DNA of 13,897 nt from an uncultured Faecalibacterium sp. (GTDB lineage Bacteria > Bacillota > Clostridia > Oscillospirales > Ruminococcaceae): the NCBI GenBank assembly GCA_900765705.1, contig CAAFSR010000088.1, forward strand, positions 1-13,897, given 5' to 3'. Positions 7,487 through 13,897 of the stretch are shown one piece after another. Every line of letters starts with the position of its first letter. Within the stretch, counting starts at the first letter, position 1. A program made the translations under genes and the position numbers. Below the pieces are notes generated by a model, which did no database searches, was not told the origin of the DNA, and saw only the letters and a program-made list of their open reading frames with translations.

Positions 7487-8107
7487 TTAAAATGGTGCGT
7501 AGAACGGGTCGGACACCGTTACCTGCGCGCCGCCTCGCGTCAGCTCCCGCAGCTGCTCCAGCAGCGGCGCTTCGGTGTGCTCCGGCATCTGCCAGCGCAG
7601 GGTAACACGGTCTGCAAACTCCGGCGGTGCCTGCTTTGCCCCGGCGGCATCGATGAGCAGGGATGCGCGCTCGTAAAGGGCGTAGTCCACGGTGACCTGC
7701 AGCCCCACCACACTGCGCACCGTGACCACCTCAGCGTTTTCCAGTGCGCGGGCGGTAGCGGTGGTGTAGGCGCGCACCAAGCCGCCGGTGCCTAGCAACA
7801 CCCCGCCAAAGTAGCGGGTGACCACCACGATCAGGTCCGTCAGGCCGCTGTGCTGCAGCACCTCCAATGCGGGCGTACCGGCGGTCTTGGCCGGCTCGCC
7901 GTCATCAGAATAGCGCTCACGGTTGCCCTGCCGCAGGCGGTAGGCGTAAACGTTGTGACGCGCGGTGCGGTTGGCTGCCCGCACCTGCTCCAGAAATGCT
8001 ACGGCAGCTTCTTCGCTGTCGGCAAAGGAAAGCTGCGCAATAAAGCGGCTTTTTTTCTCTTCATATTCACCGGTGGCCGTGCCCCGGACGGTACGGTAAT
8101 CCTCCAC
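7487..8107 (-). CDS. yigZ: YigZ/UPF0029 (IMPACT family) protein
   Basis: This 206-residue protein belongs to the YigZ/IMPACT family, whose eukaryotic members regulate Gcn2. The bacterial role is unsettled, so I assign no reaction. The family signature is clear at 65-112: RYSDDGEPAKTAGTPALEVL, then VVVTRYFGGVLLGTGGLVRA. The N-terminus (EYEEKKSRFIAQL) is also typical. The smaller C-terminal domain follows from about residue 125. The start is GTG at 8107, with AGGAGG 7 nt upstream (8115-8120). An ATG at 8149 would add 14 atypical residues, cover the Shine-Dalgarno and start inside the predicted promoter. The gene has its own promoter between strong terminators upstream and dgt downstream, so it looks monocistronic or may read into dgt. 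The stop is 142 bp from dgt, with no convincing terminator between. Confidence 0.93.
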   Translation of the reverse strand: MEDYRTVRGTATGEYEEKKSRFIAQLSFADSEEAAVAFLEQVRAANRTARHNVYAYRLRQGNRERYSDDGEPAKTAGTPALEVLQHSGLTDLIVVVTRYFGGVLLGTGGLVRAYTTATARALENAEVVTVRSVVGLQVTVDYALYERASLLIDAAGAKQAPPEFADRVTLRWQMPEHTEAPLLEQLRELTRGGAQVTVSDPFYAPF

Positions 8108-8114
8108 GTTGATT

Positions 8115-8120
8115 CCTCCT
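8115..8120 (-). promoter_or_regulatory. Shine-Dalgarno that sets the yigZ GTG start
   Basis: AGGAGG lies 7 nt before GTG at 8107, which is followed by the family-typical N-terminus EDYRTVRG. Confidence 0.85.
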
Positions 8121-8137
8121 GATAATAACTCAGAATA

Positions 8138-8146
8138 AGTATAACA
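8138..8146 (-). promoter_or_regulatory. Extended -10 promoter of yigZ
   Basis: The minus strand reads TGTTATACT: an extended -10 TG motif plus TATACT (8138-8143), five of six matches. The -35 position is weak and falls in the T-tract of the preceding terminator. Predicted transcription starts near 8131, giving a leader of about 24 nt. Confidence 0.6.
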
Positions 8147-8157
8147 CAAAAGCGCCT

Positions 8158-8200
8158 AAATAAAAAGACTGACGGAGCCTTGCGGCCCCGTCAGTCTTTT
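8158..8200 (-). terminator. Strong intrinsic terminator upstream of yigZ
   Basis: AAAAGACTGACGG (8200-8188) pairs over 13 bp with CCGTCAGTCTTTT (8175-8163). A G:U pair and GCC/GGC extend the stem to 17 bp, closed by a GCAA tetraloop. TTTTTATTT follows on the minus strand. It ends any transcript from the 8205-8336 stretch or read-through from etfA. Confidence 0.93.
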
Positions 8201-8219
8201 ATAAGAAGAAAGCAGTCGA

Positions 8220-8318
8220 TCACTTGGTAAAGAGCTGGATCCACTGATGGCCCCAAGTGCTGGTGCTGTTGTAATGGTGTACGCTTTTGTGCCGCTTTGC
8301 TGCATTTCCCGTTCCCAT
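8220..8318 (-). pseudogene. Unrecognised 32-codon ORF, possible gene remnant
   Basis: The minus strand reads from ATG at 8318 to TGA at 8220, immediately upstream of a very strong terminator. An in-frame TAG lies two codons before the ATG, and no well-spaced Shine-Dalgarno precedes it. The second half reads HHYNSTSTWGHQWIQLFTK, rich in aromatic and polar residues and looking more like a protein C-terminus than random sequence. I do not recognise a family. It may be the 3' stub of a decayed gene whose terminator survives, a small peptide gene, or chance. Confidence 0.22.
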
Positions 8319-8336
8319 CCCCTACCCATAAAACGC

Positions 8337-8373
8337 AAAAAGAGACCGCTGCACAAGCTGTGCAACGGTCTCT
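8337..8373 (-). terminator. Intrinsic terminator of the butyrate module, after etfA
   Basis: AGAGACCG TTGCACA pairs with TGTGCAG CGGTCTCT on the minus strand (8373-8359 with 8355-8341). The 15-bp stem has one T:G pair and a 3-nt GCT loop, and TTTT follows at 8340-8337. It begins 49 bp after the etfA stop codon. Confidence 0.92.
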
Positions 8374-8421
8374 CTCACAATTCAGGCTATGATGCTATTG
8401 GAATATATTCAAGACAGATGA

Positions 8422-9516
8422 TCACAGAGCAGCCTTTGCTGCCTCGATCTGCTTGATGAGCTCAGGCACGACCTTGAACAGGTCGCCCACGATGCCGTAA
8501 TCGGCAACACCAAAGATGGGAGCACCCTCGTTCTTGTTGACGGCGATGATGCACTCAGAATCCTGCATGCCAGCAGTGTGCTGGATGGCGCCGGAGATAC
8601 CCAGAGCCACATAGATCTTGGGGTGCACGGTCTTGCCGGTCTGACCGACCTGATGGTCAGCGGTCATCCAGCCTGCGTCAGTAACGGCACGGGAAGCGCC
8701 CACGACACCGCCGCCCAGAGCGGCTGCCAGCTGCTCGGCCAGCTCGATGCCCTTGTTGACATCCTTGCTGATGCCGCGGCCCACGGAGACGATGACGTCT
8801 GCGCCGATCAGGTCGACCAGCTTCTCAGCGGCCTTCTCCACGCTCAGAACCTCGGTCTTGATATCCTCAGCGGTCAGGCTGAAGGCGGGCTTGACGATCT
8901 GGCAGGCATCGGCCTTGGCCTGATCGAAGGGAGCCTTCTTCATAACGCCGGGACGCACGGTGGACATCTGGGGACGGAAGCGGGGGCAGATGATGGTAGC
9001 CATCAGATGGCCGCCGAATGCGGGACGGGTCATCTTCAGGTTGCGGTCTTCCATATCGAACTTCTGCTTGGACAGGTCGATGGTGGAGCTCTCCTTCAGG
9101 AAGTCGATGTACTTTGCAGTGTCGATATCCAGATGGGTAGCATCAGCGGTCAGGCCGGTGTGCAGACGGGCTGCGCAGCGGGGGCCGAGGTCGCGGCCGA
9201 TGTTGGTAGCGCCGATCAGCAGCACCTCAGGCTTGTACTCGTTGACCATATCGCACACGACCTTAGCGTATGCGTCGGTGGTGTAATCCTTCAGCAGGGG
9301 GTTCTCGCAAACCAGAACCTTGTCGGCACCGTAGCCGCCCAGCTCCTTGGCAATGCCCTCCACGTTGTCGCCCAGCAGCAGGCCGGTGACCTCGCAGCCC
9401 AGCTCATCAGCCAGCTTACGGGCCTCGCTTACCAGCTCGAAGTCAGTGGACATCAGTGCGCCCTGGCGCTGCTCGCAAAAGACCCATACGCCCTTGTATT
9501 CGTTAAAATCAGCCAT
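8422..9516 (-). CDS. etfA: Electron transfer flavoprotein subunit alpha
   Basis: EtfA is the FAD-binding subunit that passes electrons between EtfB and butyryl-CoA dehydrogenase. The protein has 364 residues. The N-terminal domain contains IGATNIGRDLGPRCAARL (101-118). The C-terminal FAD domain has VGRGISKD (245-252), SRAVTDAGWM (275-284), GQTGKTVHP (291-299) and the EtfA signature YVALGISGAIQHTAGM followed by CIIAVN (302-327). Two possible ribosome sites exist: AAAGGAG 12 nt and AGGA 5 nt before the ATG. It is the last gene of bcd-etfB-etfA, starting 21 nt after etfB, with a terminator downstream. Genes in this order with clostridial bcd normally encode the bifurcating Bcd-EtfAB complex; bifurcation here is inferred from family and context. 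Confidence 0.96.
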   Translation of the reverse strand: MADFNEYKGVWVFCEQRQGALMSTDFELVSEARKLADELGCEVTGLLLGDNVEGIAKELGGYGADKVLVCENPLLKDYTTDAYAKVVCDMVNEYKPEVLLIGATNIGRDLGPRCAARLHTGLTADATHLDIDTAKYIDFLKESSTIDLSKQKFDMEDRNLKMTRPAFGGHLMATIICPRFRPQMSTVRPGVMKKAPFDQAKADACQIVKPAFSLTAEDIKTEVLSVEKAAEKLVDLIGADVIVSVGRGISKDVNKGIELAEQLAAALGGGVVGASRAVTDAGWMTADHQVGQTGKTVHPKIYVALGISGAIQHTAGMQDSECIIAVNKNEGAPIFGVADYGIVGDLFKVVPELIKQIEAAKAAL

Positions 9517-9537
9517 TGTAATCCTATGCTCCTTTCA

Positions 9538-10332
9538 TCAGATCAGGTGCTTCTTGGCCAGGATGCCAGCCAGCTGGGCAGCAACATCGTCGCCCTGCAG
9601 CATGGTGCCTGCGCCCTTCTGCGGAGGAGTGAAGGACTTAAAGACGTTCGTCGGAGAACCCTTCAGGCCAATGGTGTCCACCTCGATCAGCGGATCGTCC
9701 TTCAGTGCGTTATAATCGAACACTTCCATGGGCTTGTCGTAGCAGGTAAAGATGCCGTTCACGCTCATGTAGCGGGGGTCGTTCAGCTCCTTGATGCAGG
9801 TCAGCAGGCAGGGAGTCTGCACCTTGACCATCATGTAGCCGTCCTCCAGCATACGCTTCACGGTCAGGGTGTTGCCGTCCTTCTGGATGTCGGCAACGTA
9901 GGTGACCTGCGGCAGATGCAGCTTTTCAGCGATCTGGGGGCCGACCTGTGCGGTATCACCATCGATTGCCTGACGGCCGCAGAACACAACGTCCTCGGGG
10001 CCAACGCCGATCTTGTTGACAGCAGCAGCCAGAATCTGGCTGGTTGCAAAGGTATCGGAACCGCCGAACTCACGGCCGGAGACCAGAACAGCCTTATCAG
10101 CGCCGCGGGCCAGCAGCTCACGCAGCATGCCCTCTGCCGGCGGGGGACCCATGGTGACAACAACGACCTCGCAGCCGGTGGCGTCCTTCAGCTTCAGGGC
10201 GGCCTCCAGAGCGTTCAGGTCATCAGGGTTGGTGATGGTAGCCATAGATGCACGGTCCAGAGTGCCATCGGGCTTGACGGACACCTTGCCGGAGGTATCA
10301 GGAACCTGCTTTACACAAACAATTGCTTTCAT
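9538..10332 (-). CDS. etfB: Electron transfer flavoprotein subunit beta
   Basis: EtfB pairs with EtfA. In bifurcating clostridial enzymes it binds the second FAD that accepts electrons from NADH. The protein has 264 residues, the usual length. It starts MKAIVCVKQVPDT, contains NPDDLNALEAALKL (35-48) and VTMGPPPAEGMLRELLARGA, and carries GRQAIDGDTAQVGPQIAEKL (119-138), the nucleotide-binding loop typical of the beta subunit. AGGGAGG (10344-10350) lies 11 nt before the ATG and overlaps the bcd stop codon, so translation of the two is probably coupled. bcd ends 17 nt upstream and etfA starts 21 nt downstream. Confidence 0.96.
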   Translation of the reverse strand: MKAIVCVKQVPDTSGKVSVKPDGTLDRASMATITNPDDLNALEAALKLKDATGCEVVVVTMGPPPAEGMLRELLARGADKAVLVSGREFGGSDTFATSQILAAAVNKIGVGPEDVVFCGRQAIDGDTAQVGPQIAEKLHLPQVTYVADIQKDGNTLTVKRMLEDGYMMVKVQTPCLLTCIKELNDPRYMSVNGIFTCYDKPMEVFDYNALKDDPLIEVDTIGLKGSPTNVFKSFTPPQKGAGTMLQGDDVAAQLAGILAKKHLI

Positions 10333-10349
10333 TGTAACTCTTGCCTCCC

Positions 10350-11519
<1,170 letters not shown>

Positions 11520-11552
11520 CGCTATATCCTCCTAACAGGTCTTTTTTCATTT

Positions 11553-11568
11553 ACCGGAATAGCCCGGT
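11553..11568 (-). promoter_or_regulatory. Small hairpin before bcd
   Basis: ACCGG (11568-11564) and CCGGT (11557-11553) form a 5-bp stem with a 6-nt loop, between the larger hbd-bcd hairpin and the bcd ribosome-binding site. It is too short to be a terminator and could be a leader structure or chance. Confidence 0.3.
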
Positions 11569-11613
11569 GCAAACAAATTCCTCCCGACCGCTTTCCCCGC
11601 AGCCGGGAGAAAT
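11569..11613 (-). terminator. Intercistronic hairpin between hbd and bcd (partial terminator or processing site)
   Basis: The minus strand arm ATTTCTCCCGGCTGC (11613-11599) pairs over 15 positions, with three G:U pairs, with GCGGTCGGGAGGAAT (11591-11577). The loop is GGGGAAA. TTTGTTTG follows, an imperfect T-tract. It lies 12 bp after the hbd stop codon in an otherwise continuous gene series. Attenuation or 3'-end protection of the crt-hbd message are both possible. Confidence 0.6.
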
Positions 11614-11625
11614 GTTTATCAGAAC

Positions 11626-12498
11626 TTACAGCTGGTCAACAGGGGTCTTGGTGCGGTCTGCGTTGTAAACGTAGAAGCCCTTACCGGTCTTGCAGCCCAG
11701 ATTGCCGCCGCGCACCATCTTGCGGATCAGCGGGCAGGCACGATACTTGCTGTCGCCGGTCTCGTTGTACAGCACGTCCATGATGGCCAGGCAGATGTCC
11801 AGACCAATGAAGTCACCCAGCTCCAGGGGTCCCATGGGGTGGTTAGCACCCAGCTTCATAGCGGTGTCGATGCCGGCGATATCGGAAACGCCTTCCATCT
11901 TGATGAAGGCAGCCTCGTTGATCATGGGGATCAGGATGCGGTTGACCACAAAGCCTGCAGCCTCGTTGACCTGAACAGGGCTCTTGCCGATGGCAACGGA
12001 GATCTCCTTGATCTTCTCAACGGTCTCAGCGGGGGTGTTGCAGCCGGCGATGACCTCGATCAGCTTCATACGGTCTGCGGGGTTGAAGAAGTGCATACCG
12101 ATCAGGGGACGGGTCAGGCCCTTGCCGATCTCGGTGATGGACAGAGAGGAGGTGTTGGAAGCAAAGATGCACTCGGGCTTGCAGATCTTATCCAGCTCGC
12201 CGAAGGTGGTCTGCTTGACCTTCATATCCTCGAAAGCAGCCTCAACGATCAGATCGCAGTCTGCGCACAGATCTTCCTTCAGGCCCGGGGTGATGGCTGC
12301 AACGATAGCGTCAGCCTTCTCCTGCGTCATCTTGCCCTTAGCAACCAGCTTCTCGTAGCCCTTCTTGATCTTTGCCAGACCATTCTCTGCCCACTCCTGC
12401 TTGATGTCGCACAGAGCAACAGTGTTGCCCTCAACCTGAGCAAATGCCTTTGCGATGCCCTGACCCATAGTGCCAGCGCCGATAACACCGATCTTCAT
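11626..12498 (-). CDS. hbd: 3-hydroxybutyryl-CoA dehydrogenase
   Basis: Hbd reduces acetoacetyl-CoA to 3-hydroxybutyryl-CoA in the butyrate pathway. The 290-residue protein starts with the Rossmann motif GVIGAGTMGQG (G7, G9, G12). D31 sits at the end of the second strand (VALCDI), as expected for NAD(H) over NADP(H). The catalytic set is visible: S117 in NTSSLSITEI, H136 in GMHFFNPADRMKLIEVI, E148 in the same stretch, and N186 in GFVVNRI. The C-terminal domain contains HPMGPLELGDFIGLD and ends with the usual GKGFYVY. AAAGGAG (12508-12514) lies 9 nt before the ATG. crt ends 40 nt upstream, with no hairpin between, so crt-hbd form one subunit of the module. Confidence 0.96.
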   Translation of the reverse strand: MKIGVIGAGTMGQGIAKAFAQVEGNTVALCDIKQEWAENGLAKIKKGYEKLVAKGKMTQEKADAIVAAITPGLKEDLCADCDLIVEAAFEDMKVKQTTFGELDKICKPECIFASNTSSLSITEIGKGLTRPLIGMHFFNPADRMKLIEVIAGCNTPAETVEKIKEISVAIGKSPVQVNEAAGFVVNRILIPMINEAAFIKMEGVSDIAGIDTAMKLGANHPMGPLELGDFIGLDICLAIMDVLYNETGDSKYRACPLIRKMVRGGNLGCKTGKGFYVYNADRTKTPVDQL

Positions 12499-12538
12499 AG
12501 GAAATCTCTCCTTTAAATATCAAAAATTATGTAGTGGA

Positions 12539-13324
12539 TTAGTTGTTGGTGAACACTGCCTTGGGCTTCGGTTTCTCACGGGACAGGAAGCAAGCCATGC
12601 CCTCCTGCTGGTCGTGGGTCTCGAAGCAATCGCCGAACAGCTTCTCCTCGACCTCAACAGCCTTCTCGATGGGCAGGCTGATGCCGTCGTTCATTGCCTT
12701 CTTGCAGTTGCGCACGGCAATGGGAGCATTCTTTGCGATCTTGCCGGCCAGCTTCAGGACGTTCTCCATCAGCTCAGCCTGCGGATACACAGCGTTGACC
12801 AGACCAATGCGGTAAGCCTCGTCGGCCTTGATGTTCAGGGCAGAGTAGACCAGCTGCTTTGCCATGCCCATGCCGACCAGACGAGCCAGACGCTGGGTGC
12901 CGCCGAAGCCCGGGGTGATGCCCAGACCGACTTCCGGCTGACCGAACACAGCGTTGTCGGAGCAGATGCGGAAGTCGCAGCTCATAGCCAGCTCGTTGCC
13001 GCCGCCCAGTGCAAAGCCGTTGACGGCTGCAATGACGGGGATGGGGAAATGCTCGATCATCAGGAACACATCATTGCCCAGCTTGCCGAAGGCTTCGCCC
13101 TCTGCCTTGGTCATGGTGCTCATGGAGCCGATATCGGCACCGGCAACAAAGCTCTTGTCACCTTCGCCGGTCAGAACGATGCAGCGGACAGTCTCCTGAT
13201 CAACTGCCTCAAAAGCAGCCTTCAGGTCAGCCAGAACCTCGGGGTTCAGGGCGTTCAGTGCCTTGGGACGGTCGATAGTAATGATCTCAACAGCGCCCTG
13301 CACCTCGGTTTTTACAAATGCCAT
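12539..13324 (-). CDS. crt: 3-hydroxybutyryl-CoA dehydratase (crotonase)
   Basis: Crt dehydrates 3-hydroxybutyryl-CoA to crotonyl-CoA. The 261-residue protein matches clostridial Crt in length. The enoyl-CoA hydratase fold shows SFVAGADIGSM (58-68) and NGFALGGGNELAMSCDFRI (102-120), whose backbone would form the oxyanion hole. The two catalytic glutamates are E111 (GGNELA) and E131 (GQPEVGLG), 20 residues apart as in characterised crotonases. PGFGGTQRLARLVG follows. I chose ATG at 13324 (MAFVKTEV), because GGAGG (13333-13337) is 8 nt upstream. An in-frame ATG at 13339 would overlap that site. It sits between thl (123-bp gap holding a hairpin) and hbd (40-nt gap). Confidence 0.95.
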   Translation of the reverse strand: MAFVKTEVQGAVEIITIDRPKALNALNPEVLADLKAAFEAVDQETVRCIVLTGEGDKSFVAGADIGSMSTMTKAEGEAFGKLGNDVFLMIEHFPIPVIAAVNGFALGGGNELAMSCDFRICSDNAVFGQPEVGLGITPGFGGTQRLARLVGMGMAKQLVYSALNIKADEAYRIGLVNAVYPQAELMENVLKLAGKIAKNAPIAVRNCKKAMNDGISLPIEKAVEVEEKLFGDCFETHDQQEGMACFLSREKPKPKAVFTNN

Positions 13325-13332
13325 TGTGAAAA

Positions 13333-13337
13333 CCTCC
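13333..13337 (-). promoter_or_regulatory. Shine-Dalgarno that sets the crt start
   Basis: GGAGG lies 8 nt before the ATG at 13324. It overlaps the alternative ATG region at 13339-13337, which is therefore an unlikely start. Confidence 0.8.
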
Positions 13338-13359
13338 ATTTCATACAGTTCAGTTTTTT

Positions 13360-13413
13360 CAAAACAGCCCCCGGAACGCGGGAGGGCTCTCCGGTTCCCT
13401 CCGGCGCTCCGGG
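13360..13413 (-). terminator. Long intercistronic hairpin between thl and crt
   Basis: On the minus strand CCCGGAGCGCCGGAGGG (13413-13397) pairs with CCCTCCCGCGTTCCGGG (13386-13370): 17 positions with one C-C mismatch and one G:U, and a 10-nt loop. GGCTGTTTTG follows, a short T-tract. It starts 34 bp after the thl stop codon. It may end some thl transcripts or protect their 3' end while others read into crt. Confidence 0.65.
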
Positions 13414-13447
13414 TCTGTGATTCAGTCAGGATTCAGAGAAACAGTGC

Positions 13448-13897
13448 TTAGTCCATCTCAACGATGGTAGCGCAGCCCATGCCGCCGCCGATGCACAGGG
13501 TAGCCAGACCCTTGTGAGCACCACGGTGCTTCATAGCATACAGCAGGGTGACCAGGATACGAGCGCCGGAAGCGCCGACCGGGTGACCCAGAGCGATTGC
13601 GCCGCCGTTGACGTTCAGCTTGTCCTTATCGAAGCCCAGAGCCTCGCCGACAGCGATGGACTGTGCTGCGAATGCCTCGTTGGCCTCGACCAGATCCATG
13701 TCAGCAACGGTCAGGCCGGTCTTGGCCATGACCTTCTTGGTAGCAGCGATGGGGCCCAGACCCATGACCTCGGGCTCGACACCTGCCAGAGCACCGGCGA
13801 CCCAAGTTGCCAGAGGCTTCACGCCCAGCTCCTTGGCCTTCTCCTCGCTCATGACGACCAGAGCAGCAGCGCCGTCATTGATAGCGGAGGAGTTTGC
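13448..13897 (-). CDS. thl: Acetyl-CoA acetyltransferase (thiolase), C-terminal part
   Basis: Thiolase condenses two acetyl-CoA to acetoacetyl-CoA, the first step of butyrate synthesis. Only the last 149 residues are in the window; the gene runs off the right edge in frame. Visible are SSAINDGAAALVVMSEEKA, the segment NEAFAAQS, GGAIALGHPVGASGARIL with the active-site histidine, and CIGGGMGCA with the second active-site cysteine near the C-terminus. The acylated N-terminal cysteine lies off window. Position next to crt-hbd-bcd supports the biosynthetic role over a degradative one. The stop codon is 123 bp from crt. Confidence 0.95.
   Translation of the reverse strand, partial: ANSSAINDGAAALVVMSEEKAKELGVKPLATWVAGALAGVEPEVMGLGPIAATKKVMAKTGLTVADMDLVEANEAFAAQSIAVGEALGFDKDKLNVNGGAIALGHPVGASGARILVTLLYAMKHRGAHKGLATLCIGGGMGCATIVEMD

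Noticed and set aside
4851..7605. Plus-strand frames opposite dnaG, dgt and yigZ (309 and 416 codons)
   Set aside because: They are antisense shadows without motifs. The minus strand carries full-length conserved proteins with proper ribosome-binding sites.
8108..8149. N-terminal extension of YigZ to the ATG at 8149
   Set aside because: The extra residues overlap the extended -10 promoter and the Shine-Dalgarno. The GTG at 8107 gives the typical family N-terminus.

Overview
The base composition, gene families and gene order point to a Gram-positive anaerobic butyrate producer of the Oscillospiraceae (Ruminococcaceae). A Faecalibacterium-like genome is my best guess. This rests on moderately high GC, Firmicutes-type RpoB and SigA motifs, and a complete crotonyl-CoA to butyryl-CoA gene set. 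The species call is inference; no search was possible. Every supported gene lies on the minus strand, so transcription runs from high to low coordinates.

Layout in transcription order. (1) 13897-8422, butyrate module: the 3' end of a thiolase (thl), then crt, hbd, bcd, etfB and etfA. Strong hairpins lie between thl and crt and between hbd and bcd. They divide the module into thl | crt-hbd | bcd-etfB-etfA. A strong intrinsic terminator follows etfA. (2) 8336-8158: a short stretch with a 32-codon ORF of unknown origin, closed by a second very strong terminator. (3) 8107-7487: yigZ (UPF0029/IMPACT family), with its own extended -10 promoter. (4) 7344-3417: dgt (HD-domain dNTPase), dnaG (primase) and sigA (primary sigma factor). 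This is a macromolecular-synthesis type operon with short spacers, ending in an intrinsic terminator. (5) 3357-2943: a 0.4-kb intergenic region with a near-consensus promoter (TTGACA, 17 bp, TATACT) and a leader of about 190 nt containing mutually exclusive inverted repeats. (6) 2942-1: rpoB, cut by the window edge after 980 codons, before its C-terminus.

The butyrate genes work in series. Thiolase condenses two acetyl-CoA, Hbd reduces acetoacetyl-CoA, Crt dehydrates 3-hydroxybutyryl-CoA, and Bcd with EtfAB reduces crotonyl-CoA to butyryl-CoA, probably with electron bifurcation to ferredoxin. The terminal CoA-transferase or kinase step is not in the window. The other half holds core information-processing genes: primase, primary sigma factor and the RNA polymerase beta subunit. 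I see no mobile elements, CRISPR arrays, tRNAs or rRNAs, and no sign of a wholly new multi-gene system. The least explained parts are the rpoB leader, the hairpins inside the butyrate module, and the orphan ORF between two terminators.
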